64,000 bases of DNA, taken from Sarcocystis neurona. Lineage: Eukaryota > Apicomplexa > Conoidasida > Eucoccidiorida > Sarcocystidae. Where the stretch lies: the NCBI GenBank assembly GCA_000727475.1, contig KL647294.1, forward strand, positions 618,369 through 682,368. Direction: 5' to 3'. The notes beneath the pieces were generated by a model. That model made no database searches. It was not told the origin of the DNA and saw nothing but the letters and a program-made list of their open reading frames with translations. The position numbers and the translations under genes were made by a program. Positions 1 through 12,710 of the stretch are shown piece after piece; position 1 is the stretch's first letter, and the number at the start of each line of letters is the position of its first letter.

Positions 1-653
1 GCAGGTGCCTCTTCAGACGCGTTCTGTTCATCGTCAGATAATCGGCGACGGTCAGCTCCACTGTGAAGGACAGGACTGTCTTCAATTCCTTCTTTGTCCT
101 CCGAGGGGGCGCTGCCCGTTTCCTCTGTGAGATCCTCAATCGCTTCTTGAAACAGTTCAGAGGCAAGCAGAGGAGAAGCAGTAGCTCCATCTTCCACAGT
201 TGCTTCTTCAGATTCGATCTCTTCATATCCAGATAGTCGCCGAGAACCTACACGACCGTCGACGCGTGCTGACACTGTCGCACTTGTAGCACTGTGACGT
301 TTTTCCTCGTCCGCATATTCGCTACGCAGTTTTGCGTCAATGCTGCCATCCGACTCTTCTGCAAGACCATTTTGTTCGGAAGCCTCCTGGGAAGGACCGT
401 TGAGACCAGGATCAGTTGGCGCTTGCGCAGGGGAGGCCGAGTTGTCGCCAGCCAAGTTGTCTACGCTGTCGGCGGGTGCGCCGACATTGGACATTAAACC
501 AGCAGGCGGCTGTTGGAACCGGACTTCTTCTACTCCTTCATGAAGTTGTCCGTACACGGAGGTTCCCAGTGCGTTACATGCTATTACGATGGACACTGCC
601 AGCAGGCATATGCCACTGCGATGGCCGACTGCTACCCGTCGAGTTGAGCCCAT
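1..653 (-). CDS. Secreted acidic protein with two RRLS motifs (3' end outside window)
   Basis: The frame is open from the ATG at 653 to the left edge, giving 217 codons without a stop. Residues 1-35 look like a signal peptide: a basic start, a hydrophobic core around 14-28 (ICLLAVSIVIAC) and small residues after it. The rest is hydrophilic and rich in Glu, Asp, Ser and Ala. RRLSG occurs at 138-142 and RRLSD at 203-207, each followed by an acidic stretch with the same EE..SEEA flavour, so the region may be a degenerate repeat. RRLxx is the Toxoplasma TEXEL motif, cut by the Golgi protease ASP5 in exported dense-granule proteins; RRxS is also a protein kinase A consensus. I infer a secreted, possibly exported, parasite protein. 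The family is not recognised. Confidence 0.72.
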   Translation of the reverse strand, partial: MGSTRRVAVGHRSGICLLAVSIVIACNALGTSVYGQLHEGVEEVRFQQPPAGLMSNVGAPADSVDNLAGDNSASPAQAPTDPGLNGPSQEASEQNGLAEESDGSIDAKLRSEYADEEKRHSATSATVSARVDGRVGSRRLSGYEEIESEEATVEDGATASPLLASELFQEAIEDLTEETGSAPSEDKEGIEDSPVLHSGADRRRLSDDEQNASEEAP

Positions 654-3575
654 CGTGCAGCACGGAAGAGGGCGCTGCAATGCAGAACAAGCAGGTAGGT
701 AGCAAATGTTTAAATCGGCGCGCAGAACAGAATAGGGGGCTAGGATGCAGAAGGAAGAGATCTGTAGTAACAAGGAAAGTAAGAAACGTAGATGCTCCCA
801 ACTTCAGGCTCTATTTTTTGTTTTCAGTTTCTGTGGAGCCTGCCGCGAGACAGAGGCGCAGAAGCAGTGCAGGTGCACGACCTCCACGGAGCCGCAGGTG
901 GGGTGGTACTGCCGACGCCCCCACTCGCTGGTGCCCGTCCAAACTGCAACCCCCGCGCACCTTCACTGAAGCAGTGCGCGGATGGGCCGGAGTAGAGATA
1001 CAGTTGCGGTAATACTGCTCTGACGGCCGTTTGGTCTCGTCCATTGGAGGGCTGCCGACTGGACTCATAGCCCTGAATAGGGTACAGGAGAACGTAGCTA
1101 CCAGAATGACATGTTTTCGCCCTAAGTTCCTGCTGTAGAAACAGCAGCTGTAAAAACGTTAACCCACATGAAGGCATATCAATTAGTGCGATCTGCAGGG
1201 AAATTGTTCTGCGCACTGAGAAGAAAGTTCTAGGCTACGACGAGCAAAGCCGCTGTGGCGCGGTACCGTGTCAAACTTGGGAGATGTGGGAAACACGGAT
1301 GACCGGGTCAACTCTTTTTTTCCCGGAAAGCTGCCCTCTCTTTCAAAACGGGGGTGTGAGGCACCGGTTGAGATTGTTGCGTAAACTCCTGCGCATTACG
1401 CGAAGTCGTTCCCAGCGCGTAAGCGTGTTGGGTACATGTGGGAGACACGGCCTGATTATGGCTCAGTTGGCACGCGTACGAAGAGCATCCGCGGCGTGCG
1501 CCGCCACCCATCTGATGGGCTTTACAAGAACGTTTTCAGGCGCTTGGCCCGTAGATACTTAGAATGGAGTAAGTAAGATCTAGCTCGTAAAGGTAATTGA
1601 TTATGTGTTCCCGTTAGAACCGGTGAATGAGACAACCGGCATGGAGGGGTATGCACCACAACCTCCAGCGGAGCTAATACGGTAACCACCGGTCTTTTGT
1701 GTGTTGCGTCTGTTCAGAAGCGTTAAATTTGAACAGAAGGGCATACTTTCTGTACGCGTCTGTCTGCAGAGGTATGCGCTGCTGGTATGAGTGCGCGCAT
1801 TTGATTGATCTCTGCACTGTGTCGAGAGATCCAAGCCGCCTGCCCAACATCGGCACGCCGAGGGCGTACGGTGCGGCACAGAAGTCCACAAATGTTTGGA
1901 AATAGGGAGAAGAGTTACGCTTTGCTTTACTTGTGCTAAAGTTTCCAACGCAGCGACGTAGCGGGCAAGTGCTTTCACTAGGTATTAGAACAGAGCAGGG
2001 ATATTCCACCTGCCGTGTGAACGTCTGTCTTGCTGCGTCGCGCGCATTGGCCCGGCACACAAAAACTAGTTGTTCAAGCGCTCTGAAGATGTACAATGCC
2101 TTAATATGACACATGAGCAGGCAGGCACTGGCCACTCTTTCCATCACACGGTGGAATATTTTACACCTCTTTACGGCGTAGAGCACAAGTCGGTGACAGA
2201 GATCGAAGGTCGAGTGAGATGTGATTTTTTTGCTTGTTCTTCACGAGGGGTCATTCAGTTGAAGATTCCCCAAGCGCCGCAGCTGCTTGTTGTTCTCACT
2301 GGTCTGTTCGACTTCAAAGTGGGAGAATAACCGCTGCTGATGCTGCGATTGCACGCTTTGTCGCAGCCTGCATGAAGTTTGTTCCCTGCAGCCGGAACCA
2401 CACGCGCATCAGTACCGTCGTGGCGCCAACCTCCCTATGACTGCAGTCGATGAATCCAGCCACAATGAGCCACTCAGGAACAAACAGCAGCGCTAGAACT
2501 GAAAAAAGTGACGCAGTTGTGCCGGCCCCCCGCCTGCGCTGCGGTTACTCTTTTGATAGGGTGACGCCGATAGCCGCGACAACGTGGCCATACGGCCCGT
2601 ATATGCTAATAAATGGAGAAGTGCAAACACGCTAATAAACGCAAAAGCGCAGGTTCTACATCATAACTGCAGAGGGGCAAGAAACATCTTTCCGTCGTGT
2701 GAGTGCGAGCAGAGTCAACTGCAGGCACGCGTCCTGCAAACGCATCGTTACAGTATAGGGTAAATGCGCGGTGCCTCAAAGGAAAACTCCGCTCTACGCA
2801 TCTCCTAAGGTTGAAATACAAGAAGACAAAACACCTACTCCAATGCTGCTTCACAATCGTTGTGTGCGACCCGGGACCAGCCGTTCCCGGTCTTTGTGAG
2901 AATCCTCTTGGTGTGTGGACTTCGTTTCCGCGTACTTCCAGTTGAGATGCCCGCTGTCTGGGAGCCGTTCGCGCGGAAGGCACTACCGTTTCTGAGCCAT
3001 CACGGTAACAGAAGAGTCATCATTAGTAGGACAGGAGCGTCGTGCGGAACACTCCCAGAAAGACACAATGCTGTGTCATCTCGCTTTGAAGTTTACATAT
3101 TATTCTTACCTGTTGAGGTATCCATTGTGGTTGCCTGGCCAGCACACGCGCTCAGCGTGGGTGGTGCTTCAAAAACAGCACGCACTTGTTCCACCCATTC
3201 ACAAAAGGCCCGAACAGCAGGGTTGCTACGGCACACTCAAACACACAAACACCTACGCAGCGCAGAAAAATCTTCACGATTGAAGCTACTTCCGCGCCTC
3301 AATTTAGAAATGCTGTGTTGGGCCTCGACAGGTGGGGGGGTCAAAATGCACGTGCCAGCCTGTAGAGCGTGCCTCCTAATGGAATTCTAGCTATTCCGTA
3401 AGTAAGACGTACGGCACCGCACTCGTAAGTGAGAAGAACTGTGTTCAGCTGATCGTCGCGAACTGTGCGGCGTCTGCTTCCCTTCGTGCGAAGACTTTCA
3501 CCTAAGCAGAAATACCATATTCTGTGAAAACCTGTGTGTCGACCATGGGGAGTAGCGGGAGTGCTGCTTTGGTTC
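654..3575. other. No supportable gene
   Basis: About 2.9 kb between two minus-strand genes. It should contain the promoter and 5' leader of the secreted protein at 1-653. Open frames here (for example 1674-2186 minus and 2860-3390 plus) start at non-ATG codons, lack clear splice partners and resemble no family I know. No repeat array stands out. Confidence 0.5.
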
Positions 3576-6500
3576 TTACTTAACTTCTTTACAGTCTGTC
3601 AAATTTGATGCCGCAATGGAGGTGTCGCCGTCCGGATTTCCTGTGCTGCGTTTGTTCTCGTGCGTTTCTTGCCGCGTGCTGTCTTCCACGTTCTCGAAGC
3701 TCGTCCTTGGCGGTGGGAGCGCACGCCAATAGCGACTGGTGTGCCTCGCCATCCCGCCTGGCGCCATTTGTTTTTCCGCTTTACCGGTCCCACTCCCGAG
3801 AAAATTTTGCGAAGAACCGTTCTCGGCAGATGCGAGACTAGGCGACACGGCTCGACAACACGGAGAACCAGTCCTAGAATGTGCGGACGAATAAACGCTT
3901 GAAGTAGAAAAAGGAGGAGGCAGCCACCCGCCGCCCGTGCGAATAACAGTGCCGCCCCTCCCTGTTTGCGAGCTCTGAAGTTGACACGGAGAAGCGAGCA
4001 CGCGGAAAGTCTCGGTTATCCCAGTGCCAAAGTCGGTGAGCGAGACGACTGAGAAGTGCAACTAGTTGTAGTTTCCAGTTAGCTCTTGTGTTCCTGTTTT
4101 CTGATAAAGTGCAACGCGTTCAGGTCAGCACTATGTGAAGTACCAGCGTCCGGGTAGATGGAGACGTCCCAGCACGTGGAACGGGGCGGGACGACAAACG
4201 TCTCCTTATAGTGTGCTGCTACACGACTAAACAATCACTCTAGGCCGGTACCTCATGACAGCATCTGCGCTGAACACTTAAATGGAAGAAAATCATCTGA
4301 AAAGTTTGATAGGCTTACCGTCGAACCTCTCCAGTCGATAGAAAGAATTTTCTTCACAATGTCTTCCATAAATCTCATCAATACACCTAACATGAAATTA
4401 AATGTCCGGCTGCGATCGTTTATGGCGTTCATATTTTCCTCCGCTCCCGACAGTTGACCCTGCAGCGTTTGGTGCTGAAAGGATGACCAGTGTATCAGAA
4501 AATATTAAGGAATGTGTTGCCAGCTGTCACTCATGCAAGCTTAACAAGGCTGTGAGACAAGCAGACAATTGTGCTGGCATACTAGTGCCTAAAAGCAAAA
4601 GTAATATTTTGAACTACGGAATCGTTGCATGGCAATGAAGCTCTGGATCTGCTGCGGCTTCTACCTGATACATTTGCATACACATTAATTTGTGCTGTCA
4701 ATGCCCTTCGTGGGAAAACCTTGACGGATGCGCCAGCGCATGCCCACCGCATCTCTTCCTCTCTCACCTGCTCTGACCAAAAGCTTTCAAGATGCTTGAG
4801 CTTCAATTCGGTGTTCTGCGTCAAGACACTCGTCAAATCAGAAGGAGGAACCTTGCAATTCACTCCGTACCACGCTGACGCGCAAAGTTCTTACTGTCTT
4901 CAACAAACGCCTCTGTTGAGAGGTGACTTTGCACCAGCAAGTAAAACAGGCCAGTGGGCACGAGCTGGTATTACCTGGCCTCTGGTTGATGTCTCTGTTG
5001 CCAAGGAATCTAGGTCCCTCTTGTCGGCCTTTGTGGCGTCTATCTGTTTTACGGCTGTCCATATCAACAGAATGTCTTTCATAATTCCCTGCATTTCATC
5101 TGCGACCACATGAGTGGAGCCGCACACGTGAGCCTGCGCACGATGAAGTAAAGCCGTCCAGGCGGTGCGTGGACGTTACCTCACAAATTGCAGGGGCGTG
5201 TACGTGTCCATACCGTCCTCCTAGGGAGCCTCACCGTGCCTTGCTACTTGTGACATCTGCTCGATAACTTCCTTCAGCTGAGCCCCGAACTCTTCCGCTC
5301 TTTCTTTGTCACTATTGCTTCTGGCCAAGACTTGCTCGAACTCGCCGTGCAGCTGCATTAGGACAGGGGAATCCACTCGAACCCGCCAGCACGTATCCGC
5401 GCGGCAGCGGGAGCAGGACGCGCGAAGTGCATTCACTTCTATTATTTTAAGCGAGCGCGACGGTGGAGGAAAAACAAACGTAGCTTGCGCTTGCCTGCTC
5501 AATTGATCGAAAGGTGCTTTCAGCCTTGTCAGACAGGCCGGAGGTTGCGTCCTGCATCGAAGCACATGTCAGCGCAGTCCGAACTCATCACTACTCGCCA
5601 GTGGACCGAAACAGCTCTACGTCTCCGTCTTTTTCTCTACGGCAACAGCAGTGCCCATTATCCTCGGTGTCTGCACACGTGTTCACCAGATCTGACGCTG
5701 CCTTCGTCGCCTTGCCTTCGGCTGCACAACGTGCCCTCTGACTGAAAGAATGACCGGTCGTCAGGTCAATCCAGGGACTTTATTGTAAACAACACATAGA
5801 AACATCCTTTACGCCATCCTAACTTTGTTTTCTGACCTGCAGTCCGCGTGTATGGGCGGCCAGCTGCTCGACTTGCTCCTGGAGTTGATGCGTGAGATTT
5901 TTACTGGCAGCGCTTTTTTCCTCCATTGTCGTAACAGCGGGCTGCACAAGGCTTTTAAAAACTACGTCTATGTCTGGTAAACAGTCTTGAAATTCCTTCT
6001 TCACTCGAGAAATGTGTGATTCCCAGGCAGTAACGTGTTGCACAGTTCGAAAGTGCTTTCGACAGTGACTGCGAAATAATCGATGTAAAAGTCGACATGC
6101 CATGCGCTGTCGAGCTCCCAGCCACGCGGTCTCCTTCCATCTGAGAATGACTGCTTTCTTCACATCAGTATTACGTCGATCTCTTGCTGCCTGCGCCACA
6201 AGGTTCAACGCATAGGAAACAAGCTGCCGTACGCGCTGCTCCGAGTGCTGCGCACTTTTTCTCAGCTCCGTTTGGTAGTTGCCCAACTCCGCCGCATTGA
6301 CTCTTTCCAGCGCTCCGACCACTTCTTGCCAGAGCTTCTGATATTTTGAAGACACCGATTCCTGAAGTCTGTGTTGAGATTCCTCCACCTGAATAGGTAC
6401 AATAAACGACTGCAGAACGAGCAGTGCGCTACTAATACTCAGAAGGAAACAGTAAGCGTACGTCTGGGGTTTGCGTAATTCGCATACGTACTAGCGTTGT

Positions 6501-7640
6501 TCGCAGTCGTGCACTTTAAGGACCAATAACATTCAACAAGTCTAAAGGAGGTGTTTCAACGCGAAGTCAGATAAATGGTTTCGTCGTTGCCTCAAGTGGC
6601 GACTACAGTTATCCTGTGTTGCCTGCGACACCAGAAAAAGTGCCAACGGGGGAACTACAACGAGACTGTCTTATTCCTGCGCGTGTTATCACAGACCTGA
6701 TTGCATCGCTCGGAGCAGTTCGCCTGGCCCGCCTGAATGTCGGCTACCGTCCTGTTGTGGGACTCGAGAGTGCTTCTCAGACTGCAGATATCCGTTGCCA
6801 TCTTTTGTAGGGAGGAGGACGCTTGACGAGAATCGATGCCCACCTGAGCCAACTTAGCCTCCTGCTCCTTCCACTGTAACGTAAGGATACGATATGCGAA
6901 CACGCAGTGCTGCCCGTGCAACCCTACTAACGCCTGCGTGTATACTGAGAATGTACATGACCTGGTAAAGCCGTGATCAACGTCTGAAACATTTTTCTAC
7001 GTCCAGCGCACCCTTCTCTGCTCGTGCTTTGAAAAGGGGCAGATAATCCCAAAAACACAAAAAAACCGAGAGTCCTCCTGTCACTGTGCCTTCCACGTCC
7101 CAGCGTGGGCATAATTCCTAGTCAACCTGTATATGGAGAAGTTCCAACAAAGTGTGCTTCGCATTCCCTGTGTATCATGGTTCTACGCCTCGCTAACACT
7201 GCAGTACCTTAGCAGTGCAAAATTGTTTTCTTTAAGCTTCAAATCGGTTTGTCCCAATCGGGAGAGTGTCTCAGCAATGCAGAACTTTAACTTTCCCTAA
7301 CCTTTAAATCACCTTGTTCCAATAAGGAGAGCGTCTTCTCAAACTGCTGACTGTGCAGTTCCATCGTTCTGCTTTGCTCTTCAAGTTTGAGGCCCTCCAG
7401 TTCCCGAGTATAGGTCTTCAGCTCCTCAATGGATTTTTCATTTTTTTCTTCTAACACGGCAAGTTGCTTTTGAAGGTCTTCCGTCCCCGCTACTTTCTCG
7501 GACAAGGCTACCAACTGAGTGGCCAGTTTTTCCTGCTTCTCATTCAGGTGCCGAAGAACGTCAATCACTTGCGAGAAAGCAGCACTGACCTTTGAGGCCT
7601 CAATGTTGAGGCAGATTTCGCCTAAATCTGGGATCTCCAT
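3576..7640 (-). CDS. Multi-exon coiled-coil protein, DUF4795/QRICH2-like
   Basis: Eight exons agree in phase: 7640-7302, 6873-6697, 6388-5837, 5352-5235, 5099-4975, 4815-4768, 4459-4319 and 3974-3576, for about 632 residues. A 30-nt exon at 4694-4665 would also fit. The start is a true ATG (MEIPDLGEICLN). Introns are about 135-485 nt with GT..AG ends, and the one before 5352 has a good branch-point-like TCCTAAT. The protein is almost wholly charged helix. One exon carries IDATKADKRDLDSLA, a heptad motif typical of the DUF4795 region of QRICH2, and another ends in ILSIDWRG, also as expected there. The last exon is Gly/Pro/Ser rich (GGGWLPPPFS). QRICH2 is a sperm-flagellum protein, so a role in the flagellated microgamete is conceivable, but that is inference. 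The 48-nt exon and the last two joins are the least certain. Confidence 0.62.
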
Positions 7641-9550
7641 TGTGTCTGTCCGTAGTGATACGTCGAGCTGCGTCTCCTATGCTTTGCGTGGGCACATATG
7701 TCTGCCACACTCGTATTATTTAAAGTAGAGAGTGAAGAACACCAAAACGGGGGAGACGGCACCGAATATTGTAGCATTCGCACAGTTTATACACTCGGAA
7801 GAAAACTGACGGTGTCTTCAGAGTAATCGACTCGCCGAGGATCACCGTGTGGTGAAGACGTGCATCAATCGAAGCCAGTATTGTACAAATTCGCGCTGAC
7901 ACACGCAAACGCAATCATTTGCCCTCGCGACAGTCAGCCTCCTTTGGAGAGTCTTTGTGCACTTACGTAAGCTTTTATCACAGACGCAGACATGAGGTCA
8001 GTATATCTGGAGCATCGGCGCGATAGTACGCTACTTGTTTCACCTCAGCCAGATAGAGGGCCGCGCCCCTGTGTGTGAGGAGGTTGCCCCTCTCTCCCAG
8101 AAAAGCCAAGTTTACCTATCCCTTTACTACCGCGTTTGGAGCAGGCGCGTAGCTGCACCTGCGGTGTTTTCCCAGGAAGAACGTTGAAAAGCTATCTTCA
8201 CGTGAGTACGAAACGAACAATGGTAGCGTAGAGGTAGTCGATCTTGTCTGAGCCAGACTTCAATATGTGTGGGGCGCGTGCTAGTAGAACCCACTGCAAC
8301 CCTTGTTAAGTAGTGCTGCTCGACGCAGGGTTGAGTGTGGAGCAACTGAGTAAGTAGTAGGCAGAAAAAGCTTTCCCGACTGCTTCTTGTATACACTGAC
8401 CTCCATTTTTCCGGTGTGAATCGGGTCCCTCTCTGGCAAACGCCACTTTTTCCAGCCTACCTCACGTCTGGTGCGTGTGACTACATTCGCCGTTCCACTA
8501 TCGGCCCGGGCGACAGAAGAGTCATTTTAGTTTATGCTTTATCCCCACGCGCTCGGAGTTACATTTTCACGACTTAGACGGAGACGACTTCACCACTTAA
8601 ACGGAGACGATCGACGAGTTGCGGACTAGACGGAGACGACTTCACCACTTAAACGGAGACGATCGACGAGTTGCGGGCTAAACAGTTGCTGACTGCCTCA
8701 GTGAGTAAAAAACTCCCACCGCCGAGGAATAGAGTAGATAATAGCTCAACGATTCCGCGTAGCGAGTCAAGGAGAATGTTAGTGTTTACACTGCTTTTCC
8801 AACTGTAATACGCATATGTACCGGCTTCAGAGTGGCAGGTCGCACGGCGCCTACGCTTGTGATCCCACGCGATATCTTGCTTTTCCATACTAACAGTTGA
8901 AGCCAGTTTGAACACGTATCCTACGTTCGCATTCAGATTTTGCGTGAAGATGCCGAACTTGACATCCCACTACTGAACAGCTGCGAAACATACTCTCCTG
9001 GTAGATCTGGTGCACACTTTTCTTATGCAGCGGCATAACGCTGTAGTCATAGGAAGCACTAGACATCTTCTCTAGCTGCATATGCGCAACGGTTCACGCG
9101 CGCTGGAAACAGAATAGTTATACACCACCACTGGTGAGACTAACACGGATCCCATCATCCTGGCGCCGACGCAGACCCGCTGGTGTAGGTCCCTAGTTCA
9201 CCATCCGTAATGCACACGAATGTCACTCTTCCGGAATGAAACTGTAGGTCGAGTGTCACCGTTACACACCACAGCTTGGCGATATGCGCCGCATCTTCCA
9301 GTCAGCCTCCATGGTAGGATACAGTACAGTTCTGCTGTAAGTCAAACCACGGTTTGATGTGTGAGAGGCGTACGCCATGTTCCATTCTACGAAGAACCCG
9401 GATTTGCAGATATAAGCGCAGTCTGGCTGCGGGACTATGCTGCGGTAGATTAAATATGCGCTGGATCGCGCCACTTTGTCACCTCGATTCAGTAGGAGAC
9501 CTGGATGGTGTTGCGTTTAATACAGTGGATCACGTGGTGCGACTTCCCGC
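7641..9550. other. Intergenic region with a short tandem repeat
   Basis: About 1.9 kb between the start of the coiled-coil gene and the last exon of RPC4, both minus. It should hold the promoter of the coiled-coil gene just right of 7640. Apart from the 52-bp tandem repeat at 8576-8679, I see no coding frame with splice support or family resemblance. Confidence 0.5.
8576..8679. repeat. 52-bp tandem repeat, two copies
   Basis: A 52-bp unit beginning AGACGGAGACGACTTCACC is present twice in direct succession (8576-8627 and 8628-8679) with a single visible difference near the end. Each unit contains two related sub-motifs, TTAGACGGAGACGA and TTAAACGGAGACGA, so the array probably grew from a shorter element. 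Confidence 0.9.
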
Positions 9551-12500
9551 TTATGACGCAGCGGCAGCAGCAGCAGGAGTGCGCTGACCGTTCGCCAGCC
9601 AGCTTTTTATATCTGGCGCGACCACGAGTCGCTTGTTGCATCGGCCGAGAAAAAGGAATTCTGACGATTCTCGAAAGAAGCAACCCACATCCTGACGACA
9701 TTGCAGAGGACCACATCAAAGGAAAACTCACCGGTCACACACTATACCTACAAGAAATGGAGGGCGGGTTCTGCCTCTGTCCTGCTGGTTAGTGAAGACA
9801 CCCCTGTAAGCGTAGAGCGCCCGTGCAAGTGTCATGCGTCCAACGGTGGTTTTTCGCGCAGTTCAGCAACGGTACAACCTCTTCGTAAATGAGACGGCGA
9901 TTCAAGGCTACTTCGGCGTTCCCACTTGAACTGTGCAAAACATTTTCGGCAGGCGCGTAGTGGTATCGATTCTCACCTGAGCAAACGTGCACTCGGAGCC
10001 CACGTTGACTTCAAAAGAGATTCCCTTATCATTACCTCCTCGACGCAACCGATCTTTCTTTCCAGCGTTAATACCGGCGTTACCAGAAACTTCTGCGGGC
10101 GACTTTTGTGTACTGGCGGAAACTTCGTCGGAAGCATCACCAGACATCGTGTCTGAAGTCGGAGTTTTTGAGGGGTTAACCTTTTTCGGTAATGGTTGTG
10201 TAGCACACTCGGGCCCCTCATTTCCCTCGCTCTCGTTGCTGAGCAAGCGCAGCTTCACCCGACCACTTCGATGTACGAGCAGCCGACCAATACGTCCCTC
10301 AGGTAACTCTGGCAGGCGAAGAGGAGGCGACGGTTGTAGGGGAAAGTTTGTCAGATTGCGTTTGCCTTGGCTGCTGGCGCCGGTGCCGCTGCAGCTGCTG
10401 GATCCACTGCAGGTGCGTCCGTCTCCCGAATCGGTGGTGCTGCCCGAATCAGACCGCCGAACCTGCTGGTCTCTCAATTCTTCTGCTTCGATCATAGCCT
10501 GGCGGTCGAGAGGCGGGAATGCGAATGGGAAACAAATGTGCAGAAATTCCCTGCAAACGCACATACCAGGACTCCAAGGCAGCATAACGCTGCAAAATGC
10601 CTCAGTTCTGCAAACCCTTTCCCCTCCGTGCTGGCGACGTACCCATTTTCCCTTCACTGAGAAAGTGTGCGCCTGATGTACGTGTCGTTGTCCCACGCAC
10701 GTGCAATTGCACCTGGATAGGCACCGTCCCTTTTCATCCGCACCACGCACACTGCGCCGCTTTTTAGAATGGAAAACATATTGGAGACCCCCGACTGTTG
10801 ACTGGAACAGCTCAGAGACCAGCACGGAAAGTGGAGTACTGTGAGGCTCTTTTCACTAGTTTCCAAAAGCGCACTGCGCGGGGCCGGAGATGCTGCTGCT
10901 ACAGCGGATGAGGCTAGGGTTCGCTCTGGACCCCCGGAGGACATCACCGTGGACGTTTCGAGCATTCTCACCCAGCACCGCATCGTCGACGTACCAAGAA
11001 TCGAGCGAACTTCTAAATTATATATTCGAAACTTCCTGGAGCGCTTACGCCGCGGGTGTCTGGTTGGCTGCGGAACGGGGGGACCGCACGAAAATATCTT
11101 CCAACAGGTCATACATAGTACAGGCGCCTCTAGATAGAGTCACAAGCGTGTACGTATATGGAGACATTACACACTTGGTTTTGGCTTGCGTTTCTCTGGA
11201 ATGCACGCCCGCCCACTTATTCGCTAGACTGTCAAACGTTGTTGTGCGTACAGGCATCGAGACCTTTGAATCAAACACGCAGTACTCCAGTAGACATGCG
11301 GCAGCTATACAGGGGATCAAATTTGTTAACACGACTGCGCCGGGGCCAACGTACACGCCTTTACTTCCTTCGTCATCAGCCAAGTCCCACGTGTCTGAGT
11401 TCGCCCGACTGGGGTCTTTGCTCGCCCCGTCTTCCGCCAAAAGTAGCCCCGCGGCAAATCTATTCGCCTCTTCCACATGCCGTGCCGTTGGGCGTCGTGT
11501 TCTCCGGGGCCTCATCGTTTTTACAGGTGCGGCGTCTGGGTTTCGCTCCTGTGCCGCAGTCCACAAATACTACAGAAGACGGCACACCACATCTACAAGT
11601 GATCTCCACGCTGTCATTATTCACTCACATGGCAATCTCCTGCGTTGCACCCACTATTTCTTCGAAAACTGGTCTCGTCCTTGTTGGCTCGTACGGCGAC
11701 GCAACTTACTGACTGTACTTGCTGCGCATACAGTAACAGCCGTTCTCACCTCTTTGTGTTCGTCCTCCTCGTCCTCAACTTCCTCCTTCACAATAAAAGG
11801 TAGTGTAAGCGGCGTGTACAGTCCACTCGTCCCGTTCTCATCCCTCACGTCTCCTCCGACCCAGGACAATTCCAGCAAGTCTTTGGACTTCTTCTCTTTT
11901 TTTACACGCCCTTCCTTGGAAGATCGAAGTTGCTGATGCAGAAGACGAACATTGCTTTCCATGATGCGAGCAGAGGCGCGCAGATGCGAGGGTAGTTCTG
12001 CGCCACTGTGGCCTGCCCTGATGGCATGGCCGGACGGTCGTCGTCCGTTCTCGATGCCTGCAGAAACGCCGCTGCAGTCTTTGGCGGAAGTGTCGTTTCC
12101 CTTTCAAAGCAAGAGGACAAAGCCAGGAATATCGGCAAACTTTTCAGGAGTCCCACAAGCATTCACGAAGCCGACAACGTGACGCAGTCGCCTTTATTCA
12201 GAGAGTTGCTGAATGCTGTAACCGTTATTGGAGCCACTGCCAGTCTTAACTTCACACGAACGAGTGCAACAGCATCGGAAGTTGATCGCGTCTTCCAACC
12301 TATTCCCCCCACCAGCAGAGTGCACGGACGTGTACACATTGACAAAAGATGTCCTGCGTCAGGTAATTCCTTACACGGAACTGTATTACGTCAACAGTGG
12401 ACGACGGATACATCCTCACCGCTTTTGTAGGTCCGTTCGAGTTCTTTTGACTGGACGATAGAAGCGTTCGAGTAAGAAGCCCTTCCTCAATTCCAAAACA

Positions 12501-12710
12501 TGACCGTCTGGCATTACTGGATTCTTCCTTGACGTCTGCTATCAAAGGGTGGTCTCTGTCCTCTTTTATTGAGCACCCACCATTCTTCGATGCATCTATA
12601 TTCGGTGAGAATTTGCGTGGCCCGGGAAGGGAGTGCGTCTGTCCACAGGCGACCTCACCCAGCGCAGCAGCAGCAGCAGCTGGTCCCAGTGAAGCTGATT
12701 TTTGCCCCAT
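9551..12710 (-). CDS. RPC4: DNA-directed RNA polymerase III subunit RPC4
   Basis: RPC4 (human POLR3D, yeast Rpc53) is a Pol III-specific subunit working with RPC5 in initiation and termination in the nucleus. Exons: 12710-12420, 12100-11750, 11548 to about 11357 (or 11365), 10498-9977 and 9691-9551, about 498 residues. All assigned joins are phase 0; another exon may lie between 11357 and 10498. Exon 1 has the N-terminal signature GPRKFSPNID after a short Ala run. Exon 2 is lysine-rich and ends PLTLPFIVKEE plus an acidic tail. Exon 4 has the C-terminal domain start LPEGRIGRLLVHRSGRVKL and, after an insertion of about 75 residues, FEVNVGSECTFAQ. The last exon, found by phase and homology, reads FLFLGRCNKRLVVAPDIKSW and ends in a short Ala run. 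The start at 12710 is the first ATG, but the frame is open back to 13139, so a longer N-terminus is possible. Confidence 0.85.

Noticed and set aside
1674..2186. A 170-codon minus-strand ORF
   Set aside because: It starts at GTG, shows no motif, and has no confirmed donor or acceptor; kept out as probable chance.
10890..11936. A 348-codon plus-strand ORF
   Set aside because: It lies antisense to RPC4 exons 2 and 3, has no family resemblance and no splice logic; it is a shadow of the minus-strand gene.
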